Assembly (NCBI GenBank): GCA_001839685.1
Contig: MLAK01000665.1
Location: 23,740 to 47,627, forward strand
Origin: Tritrichomonas foetus
Lineage: Eukaryota; Parabasalia; Tritrichomonadida; Tritrichomonadidae
Direction of reading: 5' to 3'
Length of the DNA: 23,888 nt
Below are positions 1 to 8,962 of this stretch, piece by piece. Below the pieces are notes generated by a model that searched no databases, was not told the DNA's origin, and saw nothing but the letters and a program-made list of their open reading frames with translations. Position 1 is the stretch's first letter; the number at the start of each line of letters is the position of its first letter. A program made the translations under genes and the position numbers.

Positions 1-559
1 CAATTGGATATATCAATCTTTTACATTCATGACTTGATATCTGGAATCAAAGTCCATTTGATGGTTTTATTGCTTGTGGTTAAAGGTTGGATATGATTGT
101 AGTGAGCATAAAGCTACAGAAATTCGTCTTTCATAACGCATTAGATAGTGAACGTATTAATCAACATGATGGTATTGCATTTTCCACAATTATAAACAAT
201 AAAAACGAAGTCATATGTTTCGAATTAATACTGAAAACAAAATCTCATTTTCCGGTGTTTCCGACGAAAATTACATAATCACTGGATTCATCAGGAACTC
301 CTTCACCATGCATTAACCATGACTAATTCATTTGATTTGGCGTTTCTATGTCAGTGATTTATAAACAGAATATATGAAAAAAGGAACCCTTTAGATGATA
401 CTCGATCATGGAATGCCGAAAAATCAATTTAAATCAATGATAACTAAATTGAATGCCGAAATTTATCAAAATGCGCCCAAAGAATGTAACTTTACAATAA
501 ATTTAATGTAGTTTGATCGGCATTCATGATGAATTCTTTACATAAAAACAAAAGTTATT
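1..559. other. AT-rich region without a convincing gene
   Basis: No ORF here resembles a known family. A 63-codon plus-strand frame at 87-278 opens with TTG and has no recognisable domain. The clearest structure is a cluster of GAATGCCGAA copies (411-420, 451-460) with an inverted copy near 517-530, listed separately. Confidence 0.5.
405..530. repeat. GAATGCCGAA direct and inverted repeat cluster
   Basis: GAATGCCGAA occurs at 411-420 and 451-460. An inverted counterpart, TCGGCATTCATGAT, lies at 517-530 and pairs with ATCATGGAATGCCGA at 405-419 with one bulged base. The arms enclose about 100 bases. It could form a long-loop hairpin or be the footprint of a small mobile element; neither can be shown from sequence alone. 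Confidence 0.45.
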
Positions 560-1650
560 CATCGTGATTTAATGTCAGTCAATGTTTTTCTTGATGATAA
601 TTATTTTCCAAAAGTGGTTGATTTGGTTCAGAATGGTCTTTTTGGAAGAAATGACTCTAATAACACGACAATAAAGATAAATGTAACTTCACGCAAATTC
701 ATGAATACCAAAATCATGATTTTTCTTTTGTACAATAATTTTTGGTTATTCTTTATCAATGTAATATGATCTAGAAGGAAATCATGGCATTGATTGCTAA
801 TAATCTTCGTGATACAAAACTACATCTGACATTAAGAATCATAGTAATTGCACAAGGAACAGATAATAACTCAAAATCAAAACTTTATGTTCTTATTCTT
901 AAACTTCTCAAAAATAAGATGTCAAGAAATTCGATTAATAAGAAATGACAAAATAAACAAGTTTCTTCCCAGCTCTGCAAACAATAAAATAATAATTATT
1001 TGATGAAACAACAGATCTGATTATCGATATTATAAAAAATCTCCTCGACAGAAGCACAATTGAATTTTTCTGGATATTTTTTTATTGAAATTTAACTGAA
1101 TCTTTTTTAGTTTGTTTGTTTTGTTTGTTTAGCTCGTACGTAAGCAACTTGTATTTAGTTTGTTAAACTTTCTTGGGATTTCAAGATTAAGAAGACAAAT
1201 CATTAATTAATTAATGATCGAATTTGATATCTATCTAAATTTATAGGCAAAAGCAATGAAAAATATTTTTCTGATGGAATTAATGTTATTGATCATTTTC
1301 TTCGTATTAAAGTTGGAATTTCTTTCGTTCGAAAATTTCTATACATTCCGTAATCATATAAAATAAATTGAATGTAGTAAAAAAATAATCACAATTCAAA
1401 AAGTTCTCTCAATTTTTATTTTGAATGATACTATTGAAACATATTTTGAGTGCTTTTTGATCGGTGAGACTACATCCTTAATAAAAGTTTTATCGACAAT
1501 CGTATGCAAAATGCTCTTTTTAGTATATACAATAGTTTTCAGAGAAAGGAAGAGCTTGTCACTATTTTAAAATATCATGGAAATACGAAAATATTTAAAA
1601 ATATTGTATCACATCTGAATCGAGATTTGAAAGATGGTTCATAAATTGGT
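560..1650 (+). pseudogene. Possible decayed protein-coding gene
   Basis: Successive short plus-strand stretches read like protein but shift frame and are cut by stops. They include a 65-codon frame at 572-769 (VDLVQNGLFGRNDSNN), a 54-codon frame from ATG 784, a stretch near 1000-1090 (TTDLIIDIIKNLLDRSTIEF), one near 1275-1350 (GINVIDHFLRIKVGISFVRK) and a 58-codon open stretch near 1470-1640 (NALFSIYNSFQRKEELVTIL). The composition is helical and amphipathic rather than the Phe/Ile/Tyr-rich output of random AT-rich DNA. I infer a broken helical-repeat gene, but no family is recognised and the limits are approximate. The alternative is chance reading of AT-rich spacer. Confidence 0.3.
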
Positions 1651-2358
1651 GTTTTTTTGTATCGAAACCAGAAACATATGTTTAAAATAAATTCATTCAC
1701 GATATTTCCCGTTACATCTTGTGATTATTTAAAATTATTTTTTTCATTTCACATGATAAATAAATTATTTATTAATGAAATCCACACAATTGAATGTGCA
1801 TTCAATTTTAAATAGATTGATATGGAAAAACATTTTGTGAAAATAATGAGCATCAGAGGTATTTTGGGGTATTATGAGGAGTTAAGGATAATTCCAAATT
1901 GAATGCATCATTATCAATCCATAATTATTTCAAATTGACTATAATTCCAAGGAACATATTCAAAGTAAATTCTGTAAATTAATACAAAAAATGAATATCA
2001 AATGTTTTCTGATGATTTTCATAGAAAATAAATGCGATGCATTCAAATTTCACTTGTTTAGAATATTTTATTTGAATCATTTTCTATTAGCTAACAAACA
2101 ATTCTCTTTTTATTTTATTTATTTATATGATTATTCATTATTTAAGTCTTTTTATATTTTAATATTTATTGTCTATAAAGATATATTGTATTTTTGGTCT
2201 CAAAGTCTCTCTTTTTATCGATGAATTGATAAAATAAAATCCTCATAATGCAAATTCAATGTATTTTCAATTTTCTTGATTTTTCTCTACTTTTTAATCT
2301 CCTCACAAATACTCACAAAAAGATAGTCACTTTCAATACTGAATGAAAATTGAATAAA
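1651..2358. other. AT-rich spacer, no gene seen
   Basis: The 77-codon plus-strand frame at 1991-2224 is almost wholly Phe, Ile, Leu, Tyr and Lys, as expected from unselected AT-rich DNA. No RNA gene or repeat of note was seen, apart from a short ATTGAATG/CATTCAAT palindrome at about 1789-1806. Confidence 0.5.
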
Positions 2359-2370
2359 TTCATTTATTTT
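2359..2370 (+). promoter_or_regulatory. Inr-like element of the gene at 2387
   Basis: TTCATTTATTTT fits the trichomonad initiator consensus TCA+1Y(T/A). Its A at 2362 lies 25 bases before the ATG at 2387, so the upstream TTG at 2369 is unlikely to be the start. Confidence 0.45.
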
Positions 2371-2386
2371 GGTTGATTTCTCGTCG

Positions 2387-3178
2387 ATGATTGAAGAAGA
2401 GATCGAACTTACACTGATTTTGGATGAAAAAGTCAGGCATAAAGTCTTGGTTCCCAAAAAAGCTCCGGTGTCAACACTCTCAAACATCCTTCATGATTCC
2501 CTTCTTGGTTACAGTCCCTCAACAGCGACTGGTCAAAATAAAGGCCAATTACAAGGTGAAATAACAAACAGTCTTCAAACATGTTTCGTTCATGACGGTC
2601 GAATTTTACAGCCATCTTTGAGTTTTGCATTCTACCACATATCTGATTGTGCCACAGTTTATGCAATACCTCATAGCAATCTTTGTTCTCATCAACATTC
2701 TTCAAAATCCAAACCAACAAATATCCATTCAAAAAGTTGCATCTTATCTAAGAAAAAGTTAAGTCGATTATATCCTATTTATCATTATCATCTCTCAAAG
2801 CATGGTAATCTCTCAAATTTTGGATATAGCCATTTAACTAATTATAGTAATTTCAACATTTGCACTATTTGTGGAAAATTGGAATATGTCAATATCTGTA
2901 ATGTTTGTAGATTTTGTTGTAGACAAAATCATAATATTGGTGATGGAAATAATTTTGAAGTAGATGTGAACAATAAACTTGAAGAGTGCAAAATTCGGGA
3001 CAAGAGATTTAATATGATTTCCAAATCAAAACGATTCAATATTGCTATGCAAAAAAGAATATTAAATAGTATAGAGTGCTTTTCAAATGATGACAAACGA
3101 GAAAGAACAAATGATTACACCAATATTCCAACAAATGGATGTATCAATAATCAACCACTTCCAATTGCGTGGAAATAA
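2387..3178 (+). CDS. Hypothetical protein: ubiquitin-like N-terminus and CxxC/CxxC cluster
   Basis: The predicted protein has 263 residues. The ATG at 2387 is preferred over an in-frame TTG at 2369 because an Inr-like element sits just upstream. Residues about 4-95 alternate short beta-like strands with a helix (IELTLILDEK, then FVHDGRILQP, then DCATVYAIPH). This is the pattern of a ubiquitin-like fold, including the common DGRxL turn. A probable zinc-binding cluster follows at residues about 160-180: CxxC, eight residues, CxxC, then a further CC. The C-terminal 70 residues are basic and polar with no known domain. No diGly tail follows the fold, so it would be an adaptor rather than a conjugated modifier. 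Family membership is inference; no homologue is recognised. The stop overlaps a TAAA tetranucleotide, the trichomonad-type polyadenylation signal. Confidence 0.75.
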   Translation: MIEEEIELTLILDEKVRHKVLVPKKAPVSTLSNILHDSLLGYSPSTATGQNKGQLQGEITNSLQTCFVHDGRILQPSLSFAFYHISDCATVYAIPHSNLCSHQHSSKSKPTNIHSKSCILSKKKLSRLYPIYHYHLSKHGNLSNFGYSHLTNYSNFNICTICGKLEYVNICNVCRFCCRQNHNIGDGNNFEVDVNNKLEECKIRDKRFNMISKSKRFNIAMQKRILNSIECFSNDDKRERTNDYTNIPTNGCINNQPLPIAWK

Positions 3179-3587
3179 AACAATGTCTGTATATTTAAAT
3201 ATGTTAAGAATATGATCAATTTAATAGGTCGATTCATTCATGGATTAAATAGTTGTCTAAAAGACAAATATTTTTTCTTTGAAATGTTTGTAATAAACCA
3301 ATATTCATGATATTATATATATTGTTTTTTTTACTTTCATAAATCATAATAAAATTTTGGCTTTTTATCTTTCCAGTTCTGTTATTCATGATTAGAATTG
3401 TATCGAAATTCTTATTGATTAATATTTAATTTTATCGAGCCAGTTCTGGGTTTTCTTGAGCATTAAATAAGCACATGAGTCTTTATTAATTAGAGAATTC
3501 ACGATTTATTGCATGTGCTCATTGGTTTTGGTCAAAATAATTAACTATAAACCGCTTTATCTATCGTCGTTTGATATTTTAAATACT
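3179..3587. other. Spacer between the Ubl-like gene and glucosidase II beta
   Basis: About 400 bases of AT-rich DNA. No ORF, RNA gene or clear repeat was seen apart from the promoter element at its right end. Confidence 0.5.
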
Positions 3588-3599
3588 TTACATTTTTAA
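3588..3599 (+). promoter_or_regulatory. Inr-like element immediately before the glucosidase II beta ATG
   Basis: TTACATTTTTAA abuts the ATG at 3600. It has ACA where the trichomonad consensus has TCA, but the following pyrimidine and T/A run match. If used, the 5' leader would be only about 8 bases. Confidence 0.35.
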
Positions 3600-4670
3600 A
3601 TGATTTTTCCTTTGCTTTTTATTTCCCTTCCTGTCGGTGTCCCTCCTTCACTCTCGCACAAATACGAATCAGCAATTAACGAAATTCAAAATACATTTGA
3701 ATGCTTCGACAAATCAAAAATTATAGATTTGTCAAAAGTTAACGACCAGTATCCAGACTGCCCAGACGCCTCCGACGAGCCAGGAACCGGAGTTCTTTAC
3801 AATTCCACATTTTTCTGTAAAAACACAAAAGGCACAAGCATTGAAATTCCTTCGTGGAGCGTCGGAGATGGAATTTGTGATTGCTGTGATGGAAGCGATG
3901 AACTTTTCAATAGCCATGTGAAGTGTCCAGATAAATGTGACACTTTTGAGAGCATGAGAGCTGACTTGGCAAACCAGATTAAAAAGAAAGTTATAAAACA
4001 ATATAAGGTTTCAAAAAAGTGGTCAAAACGTGCTCCAATGTGTTCAAAAGTTAACCAGACTATCCAATTACTTAAAAAGAAAATCCAAAAAATTGAAACT
4101 AATCCAGCACTGAAAAAGGAATTGCCATTAAAAGTATCTTCCAAAATTCGAAACAAAAATGTTTTTAATGAAGTGATTGTAGCTGTTTGGGAGGCATTAT
4201 TTATGGTTCCTCGTGCAGAATGGAGCAGCCAGAAAGATCGAAGGAAAATAAAACTTGATGAGGCAAAGAAAGAATTGACAAATTTCGAAAATGATGAAAA
4301 AAAGTGTGAAAATTGGAATGATCAAAAACGTTCAAACAAATGCTTATTTGAACACTTTAAGAATTCTTATAGGCTTGGTACTTACAATCTGGAATTCCTC
4401 GAAGAAATCAAAGATGGACGAGAGTCCCTTGGCAGTTTCACGAGTTTCGAAAATGAATCTGCATATTTCGAAAATGGAATTCACGGCCAAAACACAAAAA
4501 TGAACTTTTTATGCGGAGTAACCCCTAAGTGGCTCACAATGGAGCCAAAAGGTAATGGTCATTACCTTGCCCAATTCCAGACCCCATGCGCATGCACACT
4601 CTCTTATGCCAAATATGAACTTTCGATGTCAATTTCTGAGCTTGAAGAGATAAAACCACGATTTGAGTGA
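3600..4670 (+). CDS. Glucosidase II beta subunit (PRKCSH/GTB1-like)
   Basis: This is the non-catalytic subunit that retains and activates glucosidase II in the ER, where the enzyme trims glucose from N-glycans in the calnexin cycle. The 356-residue protein starts with a hydrophobic signal sequence (about 1-14), followed by the usual GV start of the mature chain. LDL-receptor-A-like segments span about 33-115: NDQYPDCPDASDEPGT, then GDGICDCCDGSDE, both hallmarks of the family. A charged coiled-coil region follows (about 118-250) and a C-terminal MRH-type domain (about 255-345). Two oddities stand out. Two cysteines of the first LDLa segment are missing: Pro52 stands where YC is usual, and the Cys after EPGT is absent. 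Most MRH sugar-contact residues are also not conserved. The protein is shorter than animal forms (about 525 residues) because it lacks the long acidic stretch. The identification is secure; lectin activity is doubtful. Confidence 0.92.
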   Translation: MIFPLLFISLPVGVPPSLSHKYESAINEIQNTFECFDKSKIIDLSKVNDQYPDCPDASDEPGTGVLYNSTFFCKNTKGTSIEIPSWSVGDGICDCCDGSDELFNSHVKCPDKCDTFESMRADLANQIKKKVIKQYKVSKKWSKRAPMCSKVNQTIQLLKKKIQKIETNPALKKELPLKVSSKIRNKNVFNEVIVAVWEALFMVPRAEWSSQKDRRKIKLDEAKKELTNFENDEKKCENWNDQKRSNKCLFEHFKNSYRLGTYNLEFLEEIKDGRESLGSFTSFENESAYFENGIHGQNTKMNFLCGVTPKWLTMEPKGNGHYLAQFQTPCACTLSYAKYELSMSISELEEIKPRFE

Positions 4671-5795
4671 GAATTATTTATGAATAAACATATAAACTAT
4701 CGAAATCTCCTGATGATTATTAAAAATCAGTCTTCAACATCATATTGTGCTTCAAAATGATTACGAAAAGATATCTAAAGTAAGAAGAGATCTCTAATAA
4801 TATATGATTTATACATAAATTCAACAATTCGTGATGATTTTGAATATGATGAGATGTTTTCTACAGGACAAAAAAAATTTCTATAATGCCATTGTTTTTT
4901 TGCCAAAGTTTTATTCAGACTTTAGAAAATTTCCTTTCTTAGATAAGTACATTTGAATGGCATAAAATATTTTGTATGATACGATAGATAAATTTTTCTG
5001 AATGAATTTGAATTTAGCTTCATCTCGAAGAGAAATATGTATTGACAAAATCCGATTAAAGATCGAGCTAGATGAACAAGAGCTTTCTTATCATCTTTTG
5101 GCACAAATATTTGCTCATTCTGTAGAAAATATATTATTGAACATTTCAAATTATTCAATTTTAAAAAAGACATGTTTACTTTCAAATTGGTGATTGAATA
5201 TAATCTCTCTTTGTATCAATGAACAGAAAAATGAAATGATAATCTTTTTGATCGCATTTTTTTCCACAATGGAAATAATATAAAATTCAATTTTATTATT
5301 ATTATTTTACATTATTCTTATTTTAGAATCAATAAATGATATTATTTATGTATCCTCATTTTCAAAGAAATCTGAAATATAAATATTAAGATATTCGAGT
5401 TTTCCCCAAAATCCACTTTTTGAATGACAAATATTTTCAATTTATATACTTTTTATTTCAAAATATCTTGATGGTTTCNTGAATAAAGTTTATTATTATT
5501 ACGGTACTCATATTTTATACAGTTATTTATGCAAATATTACAGTATAATGAGTTTCGTACATTCTTATTGACATTTTTTTGAAAAAACAAAAAACAATTG
5601 AATTCATTACTCAGAAAATCTGTACACTAAAATCACTTTATCTTTTTTAAAAGACTAGTAATATTAGTTAAAATAATGGGAAATGATATATCCTTATTCA
5701 TGCTATTCATAGTTCCATTTCACTATAAAATATATAAGGAAGAACGACTTAAAAAGCCAAAATAAATAAAAATCCCGAATTGAAAATTCAAATTT
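4671..5795. other. AT-rich spacer with one unresolved base
   Basis: About 1.1 kb between glucosidase II beta and the Sel1-repeat gene. Overlapping short frames at 4922-5185 (minus) and 5002-5193 (plus) show no recognisable domain, and I do not call either. An undetermined base lies at 5479. Short TTA/ATT runs occur near 5290-5310. Confidence 0.5.
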
Positions 5796-5805
5796 GTCAT
5801 TTTCC
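5796..5805 (+). promoter_or_regulatory. Inr-like element that fixes the Sel1-gene start
   Basis: GTCATTTTCC matches TCA+1YTT. The putative +1 A at 5799 is 13 bases before the ATG at 5812 and lies downstream of the in-frame TTG at 5794. That TTG would therefore not be in the transcript. Confidence 0.5.
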
Positions 5806-5811
5806 ACAATC

Positions 5812-7953
5812 ATGAATGACTCGATATTCGCTGATGCTTTGAATATTCCAGGGCTCGAACTTCTTGACTTTGATGAGCAATTAAGACTATTTCTTGCTTT
5901 AGAAAGCCCTCGTCAAATATACGAGATTGGACGGAAAATATTCATTGGTGAAAATAAAACAGAAATAGATTCAGAAATTTGCTTTAAACTTATGTTAGCA
6001 GCCTCAGAAAATAAAATTTGTGAATCAGATTATTTTCTTGGAAAATATTATTTGGAAGGCATTTATCCAGTTATTCAAAATCTTGATAAAGCCTTTTATT
6101 ATTTTACCAGAATCACCAAAAGTTTCCACTTTGATTCAGATATTTCAAGTGAAACTCTTCTTCAAAGCCGAATTGATCGAAAACTCAAAAATTTCCATTT
6201 TAAAACAATTTCAGGTAAAATGACTCAATTAGAACAAGAAATTGAGAATGGGTATTATAAAGAAATCAAGGGTGATAAAACAAGTAATGATAGTCAAAAT
6301 AATGAAAAGAAATATCATCGAAAAGAAAGGAAAGAAATTGATGAAATTATTTCCTATTCATTTCTTTATTTAGGCTTCATTTATGAAAATTTGCTTGATT
6401 TCAAAAATGCTTATCAAATGTTTATTCGATCAGCTAATATGCACAACTATGATGCATTAACTGCAGTTTCTATTTATAGAATCACAGGAAGAGGCGGAGC
6501 ATATCGAAATAAAAATGAAGGCATGAAGCTTCTTACATTATGTAGTGAAAAATGCAGCAGCTATGCTTATTTTAATCTTTCTGAAGCTTATAATGGAGGA
6601 ACTTACTTTTTGAAAAATGAATATAAAAGCTTCAATTATTTTTGCAAAGCTATTTTATCTCACAATTTAATTGCTGTCGCAGCTCTTGCCGTTTGTTTGT
6701 ACTTTGGGAGAGGTATTGAACCAAATGAAGAACTTGGAAAAGATATTTATTATATTGCATATTATTTATCAAAAAGTGGTCTTTTTAAAAGTTCTAAATT
6801 ATATAAAAAGCTCTTTTTATTGCTTCAACCATATATTGGAAAATATCAAAACTCGCCAAAATATGCATATTTGACCGATCATGTTCATAATACACTATTT
6901 AATTCATTTTGTTGCCAACCATATTATCAAGTCACAATTTTAAGCTATATGAGTTTATTTTTCAATGGATATCAGTTAAGTATAAATGAAGATCGTGGAT
7001 TCAATGCCTATGTAAAAGGTTTTCTTCTGAAAGGCTCACATCCAGCTCGTAATTTGGGAGTTTCTTATTCATTTCCCAATTCCAGTTGTAGTCAGGATGA
7101 AGATCAATCATTCCACTTATTCAAATTAGCCAACAAATACAAAATAAATGGTCTCTCTGTATCATGTGAATATCTTCTTGGTAATTACTATTTTCAAAAA
7201 GATTTTCCAAAATATAATCCTTCAAAAGGTACAAATTATTACATGAAAGCCATAGAAAATGGACACAATGAAACAATTTCAACACTTTATAGCCTTTTTT
7301 TAAAAAACAAAATTCCATTATTTTCTGAAGAAATGAAGTTGATGAGTAATTCTACTGATTCTTTAAACAAATTGTATTTCACACAACAACAAAGAAAAAA
7401 TATGCCTAAATCCAAACTTTTAGATATATGTAGTACACTAAAATATATCTATAAAAAACAAAAAAATAAATTGGCCATGTATCCTTATGGAAGGGAGTTA
7501 CTTTTTTCAGGCGAACAAATTTTAATGAAAAAAGGTCAAAAAATAATTGAAAAAGCACTTATGGATGGAGCTGTTTGTACAAACTTGAGCGATATATGCT
7601 ATGAAGTCGCTGAATTAATGGATTTGGCCCAATATAAAACTGATAAAAACATTCGAACAAACCTTTTGTTTTTGTTAAATATCGGTTGTTTGCATGGATT
7701 TTCATCATGTCATGACATGCTTGCAATGTTTATGAAAGAATATAAATATCCAGAAGAGAGAATTCATAAACACTTCAGAATTGCTGGTCTTCTTGAGGAC
7801 GGATTTACTCGACAAGATTATGCAGAGCATCTTGTGTTACATCATAATCATGAATTTGATCAAATGGAAATTGCATCCGAGATGTTTTTACGTAATAATG
7901 ATAATGAAAAATATCAAGAATTAATAAGTTATCTAAAAAGCAAGATAAATTAA
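5812..7953 (+). CDS. Sel1-like repeat protein
   Basis: The predicted protein has 713 residues, starting at the ATG at 5812; an upstream in-frame TTG precedes the likely transcription start. Sel1-like (TPR-related) helical repeats are visible in blocks. These are about residues 71-95 (FLGKYYLEGIYP, then KAFYYF), 180-300 (FLYLGFIYENLLDFKNAYQM, then the classic CLYFGRGIEPNEELGK) and 428-490 (LLGNYYFQKDFP, then YYMKAIENGH). The rest is helical and probably holds degenerate repeats. There is no signal peptide, membrane segment or catalytic domain, so it is likely a cytosolic scaffold. Large intron-free Sel1 proteins are expanded in trichomonads; here the kinase domain often attached to such repeats is absent. 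Codon use is very AT-rich. The stop TAA overlaps TAAA. The family is secure; the specific role is unknown. Confidence 0.85.
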   Translation: MNDSIFADALNIPGLELLDFDEQLRLFLALESPRQIYEIGRKIFIGENKTEIDSEICFKLMLAASENKICESDYFLGKYYLEGIYPVIQNLDKAFYYFTRITKSFHFDSDISSETLLQSRIDRKLKNFHFKTISGKMTQLEQEIENGYYKEIKGDKTSNDSQNNEKKYHRKERKEIDEIISYSFLYLGFIYENLLDFKNAYQMFIRSANMHNYDALTAVSIYRITGRGGAYRNKNEGMKLLTLCSEKCSSYAYFNLSEAYNGGTYFLKNEYKSFNYFCKAILSHNLIAVAALAVCLYFGRGIEPNEELGKDIYYIAYYLSKSGLFKSSKLYKKLFLLLQPYIGKYQNSPKYAYLTDHVHNTLFNSFCCQPYYQVTILSYMSLFFNGYQLSINEDRGFNAYVKGFLLKGSHPARNLGVSYSFPNSSCSQDEDQSFHLFKLANKYKINGLSVSCEYLLGNYYFQKDFPKYNPSKGTNYYMKAIENGHNETISTLYSLFLKNKIPLFSEEMKLMSNSTDSLNKLYFTQQQRKNMPKSKLLDICSTLKYIYKKQKNKLAMYPYGRELLFSGEQILMKKGQKIIEKALMDGAVCTNLSDICYEVAELMDLAQYKTDKNIRTNLLFLLNIGCLHGFSSCHDMLAMFMKEYKYPEERIHKHFRIAGLLEDGFTRQDYAEHLVLHHNHEFDQMEIASEMFLRNNDNEKYQELISYLKSKIN

Positions 7954-7956
7954 ATA

Positions 7957-8220
7957 ATATGTTCAATATGCTTTTACTATCTAAAATTACATTTTGGACA
8001 TAAGTGCACACAGTCTGAAATGAAGCAAGTGAGCATTTGAGAGGGCATAAAAGTTAAGCTTCTTTATCTCAGAATCATCCTCAATTGTGTCAAAGCATTT
8101 AATGAAATTAGTTTTCAGAAGCACACAAACTTGGGAACCACCTTTACTTTATGATAATGAAATGCCTCCACTAATTCTATAAAAATAATAGTTGATACAT
8201 ATAAATATATTTATTAATTA
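7957..8220. other. Spacer after the Sel1-repeat gene
   Basis: No coding or RNA feature seen. It leads into the TAGATA array. Confidence 0.5.
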
Positions 8221-8316
8221 TAGATATAGATATAGATATAGATATAGATATAGATATAGATATAGATATAGATATAGATATAGATATAAATATAGATAAA
8301 GATATAGATATAGATA
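8221..8316. repeat. TAGATA hexanucleotide microsatellite, about 16 units
   Basis: Sixteen tandem TAGATA units fill 96 bases. The first eleven (8221-8286) are perfect. The twelfth reads TAAATA and the fourteenth AAGATA, and the others are intact. The substitutions confined to the 3' end suggest recent expansion or homogenisation of the 5' part. Length is likely to vary between isolates. Confidence 0.95.
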
Positions 8317-8365
8317 AGGCTCACTATGGCCAGTAAAATCACCTAATCTCAGTCACTCCACTGGC

Positions 8366-8731
8366 ATGGCAAGCTGCGAAAGACTGGACAATGAATTTTA
8401 TCCATCATATAGATATATTTTTAACAAACAACGTCAAATTGTCAACAAATCGAAGATTCACATTCACCCCCAGGAATTATTTATGGTTTCCCCTCATTGT
8501 TTTCAATCTTTGAATAAACTTTTTGCTAACAATTTTCATTTCTTTTATTTTCATTTTAAATATTTTTAAAATTTAAAATCACGAAATGTTTTTAACAAAT
8601 CTTTGATAAAGAATCAGGAGTTTTTTCTCGAAACATTTCCATCTTATTTAACTCAACTAATTCTTTCAAATCATCTGAGCGAACCTTCATTGAAATGGCA
8701 CAATCTCGAATCTAATTCATTAGATGACTGA
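8366..8731 (+). pseudogene. Small ORF broken by one in-frame stop
   Basis: From ATG 8366 a frame runs 67 codons to TAA at 8567-8569, then continues in the same frame for over 50 more codons to TGA at 8729-8731. Both halves look like protein: KIHIHPQELFMVSPHCF before the stop and FLETFPSYLTQLILSNHLSE after it. The pattern loosely recalls the N-terminal modules (polar strand, then a SP-type helix) of trichomonad BTB-like or ankyrin-associated proteins, but that is only an impression. The stretch around the stop is Phe/Tyr-rich and may be an insertion. I infer a truncated, decayed gene. The alternative is a real 67-residue protein. Confidence 0.35.
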
Positions 8732-8942
8732 ATTTCTTTTTGATGGTGGATATGAATCAAATGATTAATCATTCTGTCTCACTTAAGATGAAAATTTTTA
8801 TAGTTGAAACCCATTTTAAACATGTCATATCTTGCAAAAAGTTGAGATCGTAGATGCAAGATTTTTTTCTGTGCATATTCAGCCATTTAACTTTTGTTGC
8901 TATCGGTAAAATAAACTATTGAATAAAGTTCATCGAGATGGA

Positions 8943-8957
8943 TTCAAATTTTATTTT
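8943..8957 (+). promoter_or_regulatory. Weak Inr-like element of the acid phosphatase gene
   Basis: TTCAAATTTTATTTT ends six bases before the ATG at 8963. TCA is present, but A replaces the usual pyrimidine at the next position. Confidence 0.3.
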
Positions 8958-8962
8958 AAATA

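Noticed and set aside
1199..1218. 20-base perfect palindrome ATCATTAATTAATTAATGAT
   Set aside because: Simple TTAA-based low complexity that is likely by chance in AT-rich DNA.
1991..2224. 77-codon plus-strand ORF
   Set aside because: Almost entirely Phe, Ile, Tyr, Leu and Lys, as expected from AT-rich non-coding DNA; no domain or promoter context.
2433..2732. 99-codon minus-strand ORF
   Set aside because: Lies antisense within the gene at 2387-3178, with no domain; a shadow frame.
3797..4156. 119-codon minus-strand ORF
   Set aside because: Antisense to the clearly identified glucosidase II beta gene; apparent hydrophobicity comes from the reverse of a Lys-rich region.
4922..5193. Overlapping minus (87-codon) and plus (63-codon) ORFs
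   Set aside because: Neither resembles a known family and both occupy the same bases; not enough to call a gene.
8317..8360. Possible CRISPR or structured RNA beside the TAGATA array
   Set aside because: The array is a plain hexamer microsatellite without spacers, and the following bases show no stable stem or RNA-gene signature.
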